A DNA stretch of 64,000 bases from Arthrobacter dokdonellae (lineage in GTDB: Bacteria > Actinomycetota > Actinomycetes > Actinomycetales > Micrococcaceae): the NCBI RefSeq assembly GCF_003268655.1, contig NZ_CP029642.1:2728001-2792000 (forward strand), in the 5' to 3' direction. The translations under genes were made by a program, and so were the position numbers. How positions within the stretch are numbered: position 1 is the stretch's first letter; every line of letters begins with the position of its first letter. Positions 50,786-59,930 of the stretch are shown here, piece after piece. The notes under the pieces were generated by a model, which saw only the letters and a program-made list of their open reading frames with translations, was not told where the DNA came from and ran no database searches.

Positions 50786-50914
50786 CGTTGAGGTTGGAGA
50801 TAACGACGCCCCACGCCGTTGAAGTTGGAGATAACGACGCCCCACGCCGTTGAGGTTGGAGATAAACGCCAACCGTGGCCGGGGTTTATCTCCAACCTCA
50901 ACGGCGCCGTGGGG
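50786..50914. repeat. 31-bp direct repeats with an inverted copy after valS
   Basis: Three copies with a period of exactly 31 bp begin at 50786, 50817 and 50848 (each starting CGTTGAGGTTGGAGATAA or a one-base variant). An inverted copy at 50885-50914 (TTATCTCCAACCTCAACGG onward) pairs with the third copy, making a long stem of about 25 bp. The array begins 15 nt after the valS stop, has no unique spacers, and lies between convergent valS and the nitroreductase-like gene. Confidence 0.92.
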
Positions 50915-50955
50915 AAGGGGTGAGCTGGCCCCTGCTTTTGCATGCGGGCAAAGGG

Positions 50956-50991
50956 GAAGCCCCATCGGCATTTTGCCGTCGGTGGGGCTTC
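50956..50991. terminator. hairpin after the valS repeat array
   Basis: GAAGCCCCA and TGGGGCTTC form a perfect 9-bp stem that continues inward with TCGGCA/TGCCG around TTT. It may end valS transcripts in addition to the repeat stem. Confidence 0.65.
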
Positions 50992-51203
50992 GGCTTTCGG
51001 CCGCCTCGTGACGTTCGGCGGTCTATTGGACTCCATTGCCTTTCAGTGCTTTTAGCCGCGTCACCGGCTTCCAGTTCCTTCTTTTCACGAGCTTGCCGCC
51101 AAGGGCGGTGTCTCAATTTTGCTTCCGGTTCTGTCACTGAATCTCTGGTGTCCATCCCCTCTCCCGAAGGATTGGGTAAGAAAAGTATGCTCCTGTCCGC
51201 AGA

Positions 51204-51253
51204 CAAAAACAAGGGCCGGGCAGCAACAGTTTTGACTGCTGCTGGCCCGGCCC
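51204..51253 (-). terminator. terminator of the nitroreductase-like gene
   Basis: On the minus strand GGGCCGGGC...GCCCGGCCC forms a long stem with small bulges (51213-51253), directly followed by TTGTTTTTGT, a clear U-run. Confidence 0.88.
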
Positions 51254-51266
51254 TCGGACACTGAAT

Positions 51267-51887
51267 TTACCCGAACTGCGGGTCCTCCGTGCGGGTGCGC
51301 TTGATCTCGAAGAAGTACGGGAAGCCGGCCAGGGTAAGCGTGGCATCCCACAGCTTGCCGGCCTCTTCACCGCGCGGAATGCGGGTGATGACGGGGCCAA
51401 AGAAGGCGGTGCCGTTGAAGGCGACGATGGGGGTGCCGACTTCCTGGCCCACCTGGCTGATGCCCTCCTCGTGGCTGGCGCGCAGGGACGCGTCATGCGC
51501 GTCGGTGGTGGCGGCGGCCGCGAGTTCGGCAGGCAGGCCGACCTCGGCCAATGCCTTGTCGACGACGTCGGAGAGGTCTCCGTTGCCGTGCACGTGGATC
51601 TGGGTTCCCATGGCGTCATACAGGGGTTTGATGACCTCCTGGCCGTGGGCCGCGGCGGCGGCCACGATCACGCGGACGGGGCCCCAGGCCCGGGCGATGT
51701 GCGCCTTGTACGCGTCGGAAATGTCTTCCTTGTGCTCGTTCAATACGGACAGGCTCATGACGTGCCAGCGCACGGAAATGTTGCGGACCTGCTCCACTTC
51801 ACCAATCCAGCGGGACGTCACCCACGCGTAGGGACAGGTCGGGTCGAACCAAAAATCGGCAGTCTCAGGCACAGCGTTATCAGACAA
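51267..51887 (-). CDS. DsbA-like protein, mycothiol-dependent nitroreductase (Rv2466c) family
   Basis: A 206-residue thioredoxin-fold protein with a helical insert. FWFDPTCPYAWVTSRWIGEV aligns with the active site of Rv2466c, where the motif is CPWC; here the second cysteine is alanine. VMSLSVLNEHKED, ARAWGPVRV, VGTPIVAFNGTAFFGPV and PRGEEAGKLWDA are other shared segments. Rv2466c reduces nitro compounds with mycothiol. Loss of the resolving cysteine implies a one-cysteine mechanism. The TTG at 51887 has GGAG 7 nt upstream. Confidence 0.9.
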   Translation of the reverse strand: MSDNAVPETADFWFDPTCPYAWVTSRWIGEVEQVRNISVRWHVMSLSVLNEHKEDISDAYKAHIARAWGPVRVIVAAAAAHGQEVIKPLYDAMGTQIHVHGNGDLSDVVDKALAEVGLPAELAAAATTDAHDASLRASHEEGISQVGQEVGTPIVAFNGTAFFGPVITRIPRGEEAGKLWDATLTLAGFPYFFEIKRTRTEDPQFG

Positions 51888-51952
51888 GGTGGTCTCCTCA
51901 GTTCGGCTGACGGTATTGCGCGAATTACACGCCCACTAGACGTAACAGCGGA

Positions 51953-53239
51953 TCAGGCGGACTTGTTCCTGCGCTTGGCGACAACCTCATGCGGAATCAG
52001 GTTGGGTTCGGCCAGTTTGTTGACGACGTCGGCCGTGATCACCGCCGTGGAGATGTCCTCCCGGCTGGGGAGGTCGAACATGACCGGCTGCAGGACCTCT
52101 TCGAGGATGGCGCGCAGGCCGCGGGCGCCCGTCCCCCGGGCAAGGGCCTGGTCCGCTATGGCGGCCAGGGCGTCGTCCTCAAACTCGAGGTCGACGCCGT
52201 CAAGCGTGAACATCTTCTGGTACTGCTTGATCAGGGCGTTTTTGGGCTCGGTCAGGATCTGGATCAGGGCGGTGCGGTCCAGCTGGGTCACGGTGGTGAT
52301 GACGGGGAGGCGGCCGATGAATTCGGGGATGAGGCCGAACTTCAGCAGGTCCTCGGGCATGACGTCCGCGTAGGTCGCTTCGGACTGCTTGAGCGCGCTC
52401 AGGGGGGCGCCAAAGCCAATGCCCTTCTTGCCGGCGCGCGAGCCGATGATCTCCTCAAGGCCGGCAAAGGCGCCAGCCACGATGAACAGGACGTTGGTGG
52501 TGTCGATCTGGATGAATTCCTGGTGCGGGTGTTTCCGTCCGCCCTGCGGCGGAACGGAGGCAACGGTGCCCTCAAGGATCTTCAACAGGGCCTGCTGCAC
52601 GCCCTCGCCCGAGACGTCCCGGGTGATGGAGGGGTTCTCGGACTTGCGCGAGATTTTGTCGATCTCGTCAATGTAGATGATGCCCTGTTCGGCCTTCTTG
52701 ACGTCGAAGTCGGCGGCCTGGATGAGCTTGAGAAGAATGTTCTCCACATCCTCGCCCACATAGCCGGCCTCGGTGAGGGCTGTGGCGTCCGCGACGGCGA
52801 AGGGCACGTTCAGGCGGCGCGCCAAGGTCTGGGCAAGGTAGGTCTTGCCGCAGCCGGTGGGCCCCACGAGCAGGATGTTGGACTTGGCGATTTCCACTTC
52901 GTCGTGGACGGCGCCGGCCAGGGTGGTGGACTTGACGGCGTGGCCGGACTGGATGCGCTTGTAGTGGTTGTACACGGCCACGGCAAGGGATCGCTTGGCC
53001 GGCTCCTGCCCAATGACATATTCCTGCAGGAAGTTGAAGATCTCCCGCGGCTTGGGCAGTTCGAAGGCGTCAAGTTCAGCGACCTCGGCAAGCTCCTCGT
53101 CGATGATCTCATTGCACAGCTCGATGCATTCGTCGCAAATGTAGACGCCCGGTCCCGCGATGAGTTTGCGGACCTGCTTTTGGCTTTTGCCACAGAAGGA
53201 ACACTTCAGCAGATCAGTGCTTTCGCCGATTCTGGCCAT
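51953..53239 (-). CDS. clpX: ATP-dependent Clp protease ATP-binding subunit ClpX
   Basis: A 428-residue ClpX. The N-terminal zinc domain is [12 protein letters not shown]...[23 protein letters not shown] is the Walker A, followed by Walker B ([10 protein letters not shown]) and the pore and IGF-type loops. It unfolds proteins for ClpP1P2. The ATG at 53239 gives the exact family start. It lies 179 nt after clpP2 and may have its own promoter. Confidence 0.97.
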   Translation of the reverse strand: MARIGESTDLLKCSFCGKSQKQVRKLIAGPGVYICDECIELCNEIIDEELAEVAELDAFELPKPREIFNFLQEYVIGQEPAKRSLAVAVYNHYKRIQSGHAVKSTTLAGAVHDEVEIAKSNILLVGPTGCGKTYLAQTLARRLNVPFAVADATALTEAGYVGEDVENILLKLIQAADFDVKKAEQGIIYIDEIDKISRKSENPSITRDVSGEGVQQALLKILEGTVASVPPQGGRKHPHQEFIQIDTTNVLFIVAGAFAGLEEIIGSRAGKKGIGFGAPLSALKQSEATYADVMPEDLLKFGLIPEFIGRLPVITTVTQLDRTALIQILTEPKNALIKQYQKMFTLDGVDLEFEDDALAAIADQALARGTGARGLRAILEEVLQPVMFDLPSREDISTAVITADVVNKLAEPNLIPHEVVAKRRNKSA

Positions 53240-53371
53240 GTGTGCGTCCTTCCGCGAATGGCTGCCGGCGTGAGCCGATGCCATTGGTTGTTACGAGTTC
53301 GGCAGCCGTGGCCGCCCTGCCTTGCGTATGGTTCCACTCTAAGGCAAGGGACTGACAAAGGGTGGCATGCA

Positions 53372-53411
53372 CTCGCCGGGGCGGAGTGGTTTTTGGCTCC
53401 GTCCCGGCGAG
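53372..53411 (-). terminator. hairpin between clpP2 and clpX
   Basis: CTCGCCGGGGCGGAG and CTCCGTCCCGGCGAG form a 15-bp stem (one G-T pair) with a 10-nt loop, 7 nt beyond the clpP2 stop. No U-run follows on the minus strand, so partial termination or RNA end protection is likely. Confidence 0.6.
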
Positions 53412-53418
53412 GGGTGGA

Positions 53419-54093
53419 TCAGCGGGCGATGGCGGCCGGCTTGATCTTGCGCGGCTCCAGCACCTCGTCGATCAGGCCGTATTCCTTGGCCTGCGCGGCG
53501 GTGAGGATGTTGTCGCGTTCGATGTCGTTGCTGACCTGCTCGGGTGTGCGGCCCGAGTGGTCGGAGAGGGTGTTCTCCAGCCATTCGCGCATGCGCATGA
53601 CCTCGTTGGCCTGGATTTCCAGGTCGGAGGCCTGGCCGCCCTGGCCGCCGGAAAGGGCCGGCTGGTGAATCAGCACGCGGGCGTTGGGCAGGGCCAGGCG
53701 CTTGCCGGGGGCACCGGCCGCGAGCAGCACGGCGGCGGCGGAGGCGGCCTGGCCCAGGCATACGGTCTGGATCTCCGGGCGGATGAACTGCATGGTGTCG
53801 TAGATGGCCGTCATGGCCGTGAACGATCCGCCGGGCGAGTTGATGTACAGCGTGATGTCGCGGTCGGTGTCGTCCGCCTCGAGCACCAGCAGCTGCGCCA
53901 TGACGTCGTCGGCGGAGGCGTCGTCGACCTGGACGCCCAGGAAGATGATGCGGTCCTCGAACAGCTTGGTGTAGGGGTCCTGGCGCTTGAATCCGTAGGG
54001 CGTGCGCTCCTCAAACTGAGGGAGGACGTACCGGCTGGTGGGAAGGTTGCCGGCAGTGCTGCCAAAGGCGGAACCGCCAAAGTTGTAGGTCAT
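53419..54093 (-). CDS. clpP2: ATP-dependent Clp protease proteolytic subunit ClpP2
   Basis: A 224-residue Clp[21 protein letters not shown], the catalytic serine in [11 protein letters not shown], the histidine in ARVLIHQP and the aspartate in DIERDN are present. The N-terminal part is about 20 residues longer than E. coli ClpP. With ClpP1 it forms the mixed tetradecamer of actinobacteria. It starts 34 nt after clpP1. Confidence 0.96.
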   Translation of the reverse strand: MTYNFGGSAFGSTAGNLPTSRYVLPQFEERTPYGFKRQDPYTKLFEDRIIFLGVQVDDASADDVMAQLLVLEADDTDRDITLYINSPGGSFTAMTAIYDTMQFIRPEIQTVCLGQAASAAAVLLAAGAPGKRLALPNARVLIHQPALSGGQGGQASDLEIQANEVMRMREWLENTLSDHSGRTPEQVSNDIERDNILTAAQAKEYGLIDEVLEPRKIKPAAIAR

Positions 54094-54127
54094 GTCTGTG
54101 TGCTCCTGGAAGTAGTTCTTTGGCCGC

Positions 54128-54748
54128 TTAGTTCGCGTTGGTTCCGCCGCCGCCGGCAACCGTGCCCGCGTGGCGGCTGATCTTGTCGAAGAAACCGTAT
54201 TCAAGGGCTTCCTCGGCCGTGAACCACTTGTCGCGGTCGTTGTCCTTGAGGATCTTCTCCACCGTCTGGCCGGTCTGGTCAGCGGTCAGCTCAGCCATGA
54301 CCTTCTTCATGTGCAGGATCAGTTCGGCCTGGATCTTGATGTCCGACGCCGTTCCGCCAATGCCGCCCGAGGGCTGGTGCATGAGGATGCGTGCGTTGGG
54401 CGTCGCGTAGCGCTTGCCCTTGGTGCCGGAGGAGAGGAGGAACTGGCCCATCGAGGCGGCCAGCCCGGTGGCGACCGTGACGACGTCGTTCGGGATGAAC
54501 TCCATGGTGTCGTAGATGGCCATGCCTGCCGTCACCGAACCGCCGGGCGAGTTGATGTAAAGGTAGATGTCCTTTTCCGGGTCCTCGGCGGAGAGCAGCA
54601 GGAGCTGGGAGCAGATCAAGTTTGCGTTGTCGTCACGGACTTCCGAGCCGAGCCAGATGATGCGCTCTTTGAGCAGGCGGTTGTAGATGTATGTATCCTG
54701 GCCTGCCGACTCCGGCGCGGCCATGTTCGGGGTGGTGTGCTGTGCCAT
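54128..54748 (-). CDS. clpP1: ATP-dependent Clp protease proteolytic subunit ClpP1
   Basis: A 206-residue ClpP with [19 protein letters not shown], the serine in [13 protein letters not shown], the histidine in [11 protein letters not shown], and the aspartate in DNDRD. The order clpP1-clpP2 downstream of tig is typical. The ATG at 54748 follows AGAGGTAAGTCC; the frame extends further upstream without homology. Confidence 0.96.
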   Translation of the reverse strand: MAQHTTPNMAAPESAGQDTYIYNRLLKERIIWLGSEVRDDNANLICSQLLLLSAEDPEKDIYLYINSPGGSVTAGMAIYDTMEFIPNDVVTVATGLAASMGQFLLSSGTKGKRYATPNARILMHQPSGGIGGTASDIKIQAELILHMKKVMAELTADQTGQTVEKILKDNDRDKWFTAEEALEYGFFDKISRHAGTVAGGGGTNAN

Positions 54749-55070
54749 GGTGGACTTACCTCTCCTTCGTGCGGTCCGCTGGTCCGTGACCGTGCCGGCA
54801 GGTACCGCCACGCCCGGCCCAACGCGGGCCATCACTAATCTTCACTACTTGGACAGTAGCTGTTTTCGGCGGTGTTTTGTTTCTCAAAACCGTGCTGTTC
54901 GCTGACGGCGCACGGTGGCGTCCACTCGAGAGGTACGACGGCGGCGCTCCCGTGCCGCCGTCGTCATGCGGGCGGCCCGGGGCATGAAAAAGCCGTTGCC
55001 GGCTCCCTGTGGAGGAAGCCGGCAACGGCCGGGCCGGGATGGTGCCCGTGGAGCCTGGAGTCAGCGGAAA
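54749..55070. promoter_or_regulatory. tig-clpP1 gap: terminator and clpP1 promoter region
   Basis: This 322-nt gap holds the tig terminator (54985-55029) and about 230 nt upstream of clpP1, which should contain the clpP1P2 promoter. A ClgR site is expected in actinobacteria, but I could not identify one with confidence. Confidence 0.45.
54985..55029 (-). terminator. terminator of tig
   Basis: GCCGTTGCCGGCT and AGCCGGCAACGGC form a perfect 13-bp stem with a 12-nt loop; on the minus strand TTTTTCATG follows at once. The tig message therefore ends before clpP1. Confidence 0.92.
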
Positions 55071-56444
55071 CTAGATGCGGACTTCGCCCGGGTCGGTCAC
55101 GGCGGTGGGCTCGATGACCTCATCGGAGGCGTCCTCCGCGGTCTCGTCCTCGCCGGAGGCGACGGAGACGAAGTCGGTGAGGTCGACGGCGTCGCCCTTG
55201 GAGTCCTTCACGGCAGCCTTGGCCAGCACGGCGGCCAGGGCCTTGCGGCGGCGGACTTCGCCCACGATCATGTTGACCTGGCCGGAGGAGTCGAGCATCT
55301 GCGCGAACTGGTTCGGGTCCATGCCGTACTGGCTGGCGGAGGAGACGATGTAGTCGATCAGCTCGGCCTGGCTGACACCGATCTCTTCCTTCTCGGCGAT
55401 GGCGTCGAGGATGATCTCGTTGCGGAAGGCGCGCTCGGTGTTCTCCTTGACCTCGGCGCGGTGCTCCTCGGTGTCGTGGTCCTCGCCGTGGGCGTTCTCG
55501 GGCTTGAAGTGCTGCTCGAGCTGTTCGGCAACCACGGAGTCGGGGACGGGGACCTCAACGAGCTCGACGAGCTTGTCCAGGACCTTGTCACGGGCCTCGA
55601 CGCCCTGCTCCACCGTCTTGGACTCGGCGGCCTGCTTGGCCAGGTCCTCGCGCAGTTCGGCGATGGTGTCGAATTCGCTGGCCAGCTGGGCAAAGTCGTC
55701 GTTGGCCTCGGGCAGTTCGCGGACCTTGACGGCGGTGACCTTCACGGTGACCTGTGCGTCCTCGCCGGCGTGGTCGCCGCCGGCCAGCTTGGTGTCGAAG
55801 ATGGCTTCCTCGCCGGCGGAGAGGCCGGTGGCCGCCTCGTCCAGGCCCTCGAGCATGTTGCCCGCACCAATCTGGTAGGAAAGGTCGGCTGCGGAGTCGA
55901 CTTCTTCGCCGTCGATCGTGGCGGCAATGTTGATCGTGACGAAGTCGCCGTCGGCGGCGGGGCGGTCCTCGGCCTTGAGCGTGCCGAAACGGCCGCGCAG
56001 CTCGTCGAGTGCCTTGTCGGTGTCGGCGTCGCTGGCTTCCAGCGCCTCGACCTCAACTTCGATGCCGGCGTAGTCGGGCAGCTCGATCTCGGGGCGGATG
56101 TCGAGCTCGACGTGGAACTTCAGCTCGCCGTCGGTCGCGGTGGGGTCCGGGACCTCGGTGATTTCCACCTCGGGGCGGCTGAGGGGGCTGATGCCGGTTT
56201 CGACGACAGCGTTCTGGTACCAGCCGTTCAGGCCTTCGTTGATGGCGGTTTCCAGGACGTAGCCGCGGCCAACGCGCTGGTCGATCAGCTTGTTGGGGAC
56301 CTTGCCCTTGCGGAAACCAGGCACCTGAACCTGTGTGGCAATCGTCTTATAAGCCTCGGCAATGCTGGGCTTCAATTCCTCAAAGGAAACCTCAACATTG
56401 AGCTTTACCCGAGTGGGCGTGAGGTTTTCGACAGCGCTCTTCAC
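55071..56444 (-). CDS. tig: trigger factor
   Basis: A 457-residue trigger factor. [14 protein letters not shown] (about residue 42) is the ribosome-docking signature. A FKBP-type PPIase domain spans about 163-245 ([18 protein letters not shown]...). The long helical C-terminal domain and an acidic tail follow. It guards new chains at the exit tunnel. The GTG at 56444 has AGGAG 9 nt upstream and gives the family N-terminus MKSAVE. Confidence 0.96.
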   Translation of the reverse strand: MKSAVENLTPTRVKLNVEVSFEELKPSIAEAYKTIATQVQVPGFRKGKVPNKLIDQRVGRGYVLETAINEGLNGWYQNAVVETGISPLSRPEVEITEVPDPTATDGELKFHVELDIRPEIELPDYAGIEVEVEALEASDADTDKALDELRGRFGTLKAEDRPAADGDFVTINIAATIDGEEVDSAADLSYQIGAGNMLEGLDEAATGLSAGEEAIFDTKLAGGDHAGEDAQVTVKVTAVKVRELPEANDDFAQLASEFDTIAELREDLAKQAAESKTVEQGVEARDKVLDKLVELVEVPVPDSVVAEQLEQHFKPENAHGEDHDTEEHRAEVKENTERAFRNEIILDAIAEKEEIGVSQAELIDYIVSSASQYGMDPNQFAQMLDSSGQVNMIVGEVRRRKALAAVLAKAAVKDSKGDAVDLTDFVSVASGEDETAEDASDEVIEPTAVTDPGEVRI

Positions 56445-56532
56445 AGCGTGGTACTCCTGATGGTCTGTTGGTGGATGTTAGGCACCAGCACATGGGCAGT
56501 CACTGACCAAACGTGAACCGGATAATGCTGAG

Positions 56533-56605
56533 TCGGGGCGACAGGACTCGAACCTGCGGTCTCCTGCTCCCAAAGCAGGCGCGCTAGCCACTACGCTACG
56601 CCCCG
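56533..56605 (-). tRNA. tRNA-Pro(TGG)
   Basis: A minus-strand cloverleaf with acceptor CGGGGCG/CGCCCCG, anticodon loop TTTGGGA giving TGG, and T-arm GCAGGTTCGAGTCCTGT. No CCA is encoded. TAGACT at 56619-56624 is a likely -10. Confidence 0.96.
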
Positions 56606-56691
56606 TAGTGCCCGCAACAGTCTACGGGCAAACCTTGGAGGATGCACAATCTGCCGCGGCCCGGCGCCGCCCTCAAGGGGCCGCCGTGGAT

Positions 56692-56720
56692 TTGCGGCGC
56701 GCCGGGCGCGTTGCTACTAT
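56692..56720 (+). promoter_or_regulatory. promoter of tRNA-Gly
   Basis: TTGCGG (56692-56697) and TACTAT (56715-56720) are spaced by exactly 17 bp and lie 33 nt upstream of the tRNA. Confidence 0.75.
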
Positions 56721-56752
56721 CGAGGAGTTGTAGCGCCGAAAGGCGAATTTCC

Positions 56753-56823
56753 GGGGGCGTAGCTTAATGGTAAAGCCTCAGTCTTCCAAACTGATTACGC
56801 GGGTTCGATTCCCGTCGCCCCCT
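56753..56823 (+). tRNA. tRNA-Gly(TCC)
   Basis: A 71-nt cloverleaf: acceptor GGGGGCG/CGCCCCC with discriminator T, anticodon loop CTTCCAA giving TCC, T-arm CGGGTTCGATTCCCG. It is divergent from tRNA-Pro, with a 147-nt shared promoter region. Confidence 0.96.
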
Positions 56824-56833
56824 CCGCATTCCC

Positions 56834-56857
56834 CGGTGATCGAGCCTGTCGAGATCC
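56834..56857. repeat. dispersed 24-bp element, copy 2
   Basis: CGGTGATCGAGCCTGTCGAG plus ATCC matches the element at 6283-6306 in 21 of 24 positions. It lies 10 nt after tRNA-Gly. Confidence 0.7.
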
Positions 56858-56872
56858 GAGGTTTTCGTTTCT

Positions 56873-56940
56873 GCCGCCGTTCCCGCAAGATGCCGCCGCC
56901 ATAACGGTGGCACATTGCGGGAACGGCGGCATTTTCCGTT
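56873..56940 (+). terminator. terminator of tRNA-Gly
   Basis: GCCGCCGTTCCCGCAA and TTGCGGGAACGGCGGC form a 16-bp perfect stem, with a second GCCGCC/GGTGGC pairing inside the loop, followed by ATTTTCCGTTT. It ends one base before the stop of the converging glycosylase gene. Confidence 0.85.
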
Positions 56941-58065
56941 TCAACGCCTTTGACACTCCGGGCACCAGTAGAGCTTGCGGCCGCCGAGTTCCGCCATGGC
57001 CACCACAGTCCCGCAGTGCCGGCACGGTTGGCCGTTGCGCTTGTAGACGTAATGGGCCTCCTCCACGGGCACATCCCGGTTGACGTTCGACGCCGGTGCC
57101 TTCCATTCCGCCCCTCCCCCGGCTTCCGCCGTGGCCGGGTTGGCCGCCGCTTCGGGGGCCGCCGGGTCGGCCGCCGCTTCGGGGGCCGCCGGGTCGGCCG
57201 CGCCAGCGCCAGGCCCGCCACCGCCGGCAGCCGCTTCGGAACCGCGCCGGTCCTCCCACATCCCGGCAGCGGCAAGGGCATGGCCCACGTCGGCGCCGAT
57301 GCCGGAGGGCCGGTCCGCCAGTTGGGTGGTGATGATGCGGCCGTCGAGGACTCCGTCGGCCATCACGAGGGCGATCTCGTCCCACAGCGCCCCCGCTTCC
57401 CCGCGCTGAAGGGACGTGCCGGGCAGCTGCGGGTCCAGCCCGCGGCGGAAGAGCACCTCGGCGCGGTACACATTGCCCACGCCGGCCAGGACATCCTGCT
57501 TCATCAGCTGCAGGGCGACGGGCGTGGCGCTCGTGCTGATGCGCCGGACAAATTCCTTCCGGCCGCCCGCCCGGTTCAGGAGCGGATCCGGACCGAGCTT
57601 TGCCCGCACCGCGGCGGCCCCGGCCCGCGTCAGCACCTCGCAGGCCGTCGGCCCGCGGAGGTCGGCCCACCCGTGGGGCGAGACCAGCCTGACCCGCACC
57701 GCCCCCTTGGGTTCGGGCGGGCCGGCGTAATCCCCGCGGCCTCCCCCGTCTCGCACGCTCGACCGGGGCTCCTCCTGCTCGCCGACGTGGCGGGGCGCGC
57801 CAATGCTGGAGGCTCCGGTGAAGGTCGAGTCGCCGCCAAAGTCCCAGGCGCCATAGAGGCCAAGGTGCACGCGCATGACGAGCTCGTGGGAGAAGAACAT
57901 GAACAGCTGCTTGCCCTGCGCCTCGGCCAGCTCCATGACCTGCCCTTCAAGGCGGGCCGCTCCGGCGGCAAACTTCCCCTGCGGACTGCTCACGGCCAGG
58001 ACGGCCCCGCCAAAGACGTCGTTAAACTGCCGGGCCAGCCGGTGGACCGTGTGCCCCTCAGGCAT
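56941..58065 (-). CDS. Fpg/Nei family DNA glycosylase (Nei2-like)
   Basis: A 374-residue glycosylase/AP lyase. The N-terminus MPEGHTVHRLARQF has the catalytic Pro2 and Glu3. The H2TH region follows VLAGVGNVYRAEVLFRRGLD. The C-terminal zinc finger is CRHCG...CPECQ. It removes oxidised bases from DNA. Two inserts enlarge it: one near residues 90-120, and one of about 50 residues before the finger containing repeated ADPAAPEAA units encoded by a 27-bp tandem repeat (about 57142-57195). The ATG at 58065 is fixed by the required Pro2. Confidence 0.92.
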   Translation of the reverse strand: MPEGHTVHRLARQFNDVFGGAVLAVSSPQGKFAAGAARLEGQVMELAEAQGKQLFMFFSHELVMRVHLGLYGAWDFGGDSTFTGASSIGAPRHVGEQEEPRSSVRDGGGRGDYAGPPEPKGAVRVRLVSPHGWADLRGPTACEVLTRAGAAAVRAKLGPDPLLNRAGGRKEFVRRISTSATPVALQLMKQDVLAGVGNVYRAEVLFRRGLDPQLPGTSLQRGEAGALWDEIALVMADGVLDGRIITTQLADRPSGIGADVGHALAAAGMWEDRRGSEAAAGGGGPGAGAADPAAPEAAADPAAPEAAANPATAEAGGGAEWKAPASNVNRDVPVEEAHYVYKRNGQPCRHCGTVVAMAELGGRKLYWCPECQRR

Positions 58066-58278
58066 TGCGGCCGCCGGCTGCCGCATGCCACGGCGCCGGG
58101 AAATCGCAGCCATTGAGCAGCCCGGCCATGCATTCGGCTGCCGCCGCGGCGGTCAGCACCACCGGCACCGCACCTAACAGCAGCGTCCTGCGGTCCAGCG
58201 CCGGCCATCCCGCGCCCGCTTTCACGCCCACACCCGCTCCCTCCGTTGCAATGCTGTCAAAACCCTGGACGGCGCGGA

Positions 58279-58752
58279 TTACACGACGACCTCGCCGGTG
58301 GCCTCATACGCGGCGATCTTGCCAATGCGGCGCACGTGGCGCTCGGCGTTGCTGAACGGTTCGGCGAGGAACGCCTCGATCAGCGCGGTGGCCTCCTCGA
58401 CCGTGTGCTGGCGGCCGCCGACGGCCACCACGTTGGCGTCGTTGTGTTCGCGCGCCAGCTTGGCGGTGTCCAGGTTCCAGGCGAGGGCCGCCCGGACGCC
58501 CTTGACCTTGTTCGCGGCGATCTGCTCGCCGTTGCCCGAGCCGCCCAGCACAATGCCCAGCGCGTCCACGCCGGCGGCCTGGTCGGCCACGACCGCGAGC
58601 GCGGCGTTGATGCAGAAGGAGGGGTAGTCGTCCTCGGCGTCGTAGGCGCTGGGTCCGTGGTCCACCATCTCGTAGCCCTTGGCGGTCAGTGCGGTGATGA
58701 GGTGGGAGCTTAGCTCCATGCCGGCGTGGTCGGTTGCGATGTGAACGCGCAT
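58279..58752 (-). CDS. rpiB: ribose-5-phosphate isomerase B
   Basis: A 157-residue RpiB: RVHIATDHAGMELS at the start, SAYDAEDDYP, and GIVLGGSGNGEQIAANKVKG. As in mycobacteria, a glutamate follows GNG where E. coli RpiB relies on a cysteine, marking the actinobacterial subtype. It interconverts ribose-5-P and ribulose-5-P. The glycosylase gene lies 213 nt downstream; that gap shows nothing definite. Confidence 0.95.
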   Translation of the reverse strand: MRVHIATDHAGMELSSHLITALTAKGYEMVDHGPSAYDAEDDYPSFCINAALAVVADQAAGVDALGIVLGGSGNGEQIAANKVKGVRAALAWNLDTAKLAREHNDANVVAVGGRQHTVEEATALIEAFLAEPFSNAERHVRRIGKIAAYEATGEVVV

Positions 58753-58810
58753 GGGTGGTCCTTCAGGCTTGGTGGGTTGCAGTCGCTTCCAGCCTACCGA
58801 AGCCGGCGTC

Positions 58811-59800
58811 TCAGTGCTGGCCGGGCCGCTTCCCCGCACGGCGGTTGAGTATGGCGGCGAGGTCGTCCGCCGTGTCCAGGTTGGGGGCGCTGAGCACCAC
58901 CCTTCCCACCACGCACCGCAGTACGACGGCGGCGCCCGAGAACGCCAGGAAGCTTTCACTGCCGCTGTGCTTGCGCAGGCCCCAGCCTCCGTAGTCCCCG
59001 GCCTTGACGTCCAGGGACACGGCCGCCTCCACGTCGGTGCAGGCCATCACGATCACGGGCAGCAATCCGGCCAGTTTCACGGCGAGCCGGCGCCGGTCCA
59101 CGTGGACGGTGGCGCACAGGGCACCGATGGCCAGCACCGCCGCCGCGGCAAACGCGGGCAGGAACCAGGCACTGACCACCGTCAGGACGGCGCCGGGCAG
59201 GATCCCGGCCAGCAGGATCATGATGACCACCGAACTGCGGGGGTGGATGGCGTAGACCAGGCGGTCGTTGGCCACGGTGGGGTCCTCCTCCAGCTCCAGC
59301 ATTTCGGCGAGGGCTTCGTCGTCGGCCCCGCTCCACTGTTCGTCCGGCTTGAACGTCAGCGCCAGCACCAGGCCCATGGCCGCGGCGAGGCCGCAGCCCA
59401 TCAGCACCACGTAGCCGTCCACCCGCTGCGCGGCGGCCCCGCCCTCCCCGGACTGGCCAAGCAGCGCGGCGGCAAACACCGTGACGGAGCCCAGCTGCAG
59501 GGCCATGGCGGTACCGAGCAGCGCCCGGCGCAGGTTGCGGGCCAGCGCCGTCCATGCCCCGAAGGCGCCCACGCCGATCCCCAGAAGCAGCGTGGCGGCC
59601 ACGGCCACCGTCAGGAATGCCGGCAACGGCAGCGGTCCACCGCACAGGGGAAGCTCGGCCCCCTGCGGCAGGGACCGGGCCAGCAGCAGGCCGCCGCCCA
59701 CCAGGCCCAGGGACAGCAGCACGGGAAAGATAATGGCAAAGCGCAGGGCGCGGGCGTCGATGTGCCGCTCGTTGCTGTCCTCTGCTGCGGGTACGTCCAT
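58811..59800 (-). CDS. membrane protein with six predicted spans, unknown function
   Basis: A 329-residue protein. Hydrophobic segments begin about FAIIFPVLLSLGLVGGGLLL, LPAFLTVAVAATLLLGIGVG, TAMALQLGSVTVFAAALLG, VLMGCGLAAAMGLVLAL, VIMILLAGILPGAVLTVVSA and AAAVLAIGALCATV. An acidic loop (DDEALAEMLELEED) lies after span four. The last 100 residues form a soluble domain (GWGLRKHSGSESFLAFSGAA). I do not recognise the family. The ATG at 59800 is chosen. It lies 58 nt upstream of rpiB, in the same direction. Confidence 0.8.
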   Translation of the reverse strand: MDVPAAEDSNERHIDARALRFAIIFPVLLSLGLVGGGLLLARSLPQGAELPLCGGPLPLPAFLTVAVAATLLLGIGVGAFGAWTALARNLRRALLGTAMALQLGSVTVFAAALLGQSGEGGAAAQRVDGYVVLMGCGLAAAMGLVLALTFKPDEQWSGADDEALAEMLELEEDPTVANDRLVYAIHPRSSVVIMILLAGILPGAVLTVVSAWFLPAFAAAAVLAIGALCATVHVDRRRLAVKLAGLLPVIVMACTDVEAAVSLDVKAGDYGGWGLRKHSGSESFLAFSGAAVVLRCVVGRVVLSAPNLDTADDLAAILNRRAGKRPGQH

Positions 59801-59871
59801 GGGCACTACTTTTTCACATGCGGCCCGGACGCGCCCAGCACGGGATGCCCGTGCCCCGTCCTCACGTTGAT

Positions 59872-59930
59872 TCGAAAAGGCAGCAGATGCGCGTACCTGG
59901 GTCTGCAACCCGCATCCGCTGCCTTTTCGA
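59872..59930. repeat. inverted repeat with 20-nt arms
   Basis: TCGAAAAGGCAGCAGATGCG (59872-59891) pairs with CGCATCCGCTGCCTTTTCGA (59911-59930) with one mismatch. The A-run in the left arm and T-run in the right arm make it look like a bidirectional terminator, yet it lies between divergent genes. Confidence 0.88.

Larger units (their letters stand above)
50771..51266. other. 496-nt convergent region: repeats and terminators, no gene
   Basis: This gap holds the 31-bp repeat array, a second hairpin at 50956-50991, an unstructured stretch 50992-51200, and the minus-strand terminator at 51204-51253. Short open frames here have no ribosome site or family features. Confidence 0.7.

Noticed and set aside
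50786..50914. CRISPR array after valS
   Set aside because: The 31-bp units directly abut with no unique spacers, and one copy is inverted; no cas genes are near.
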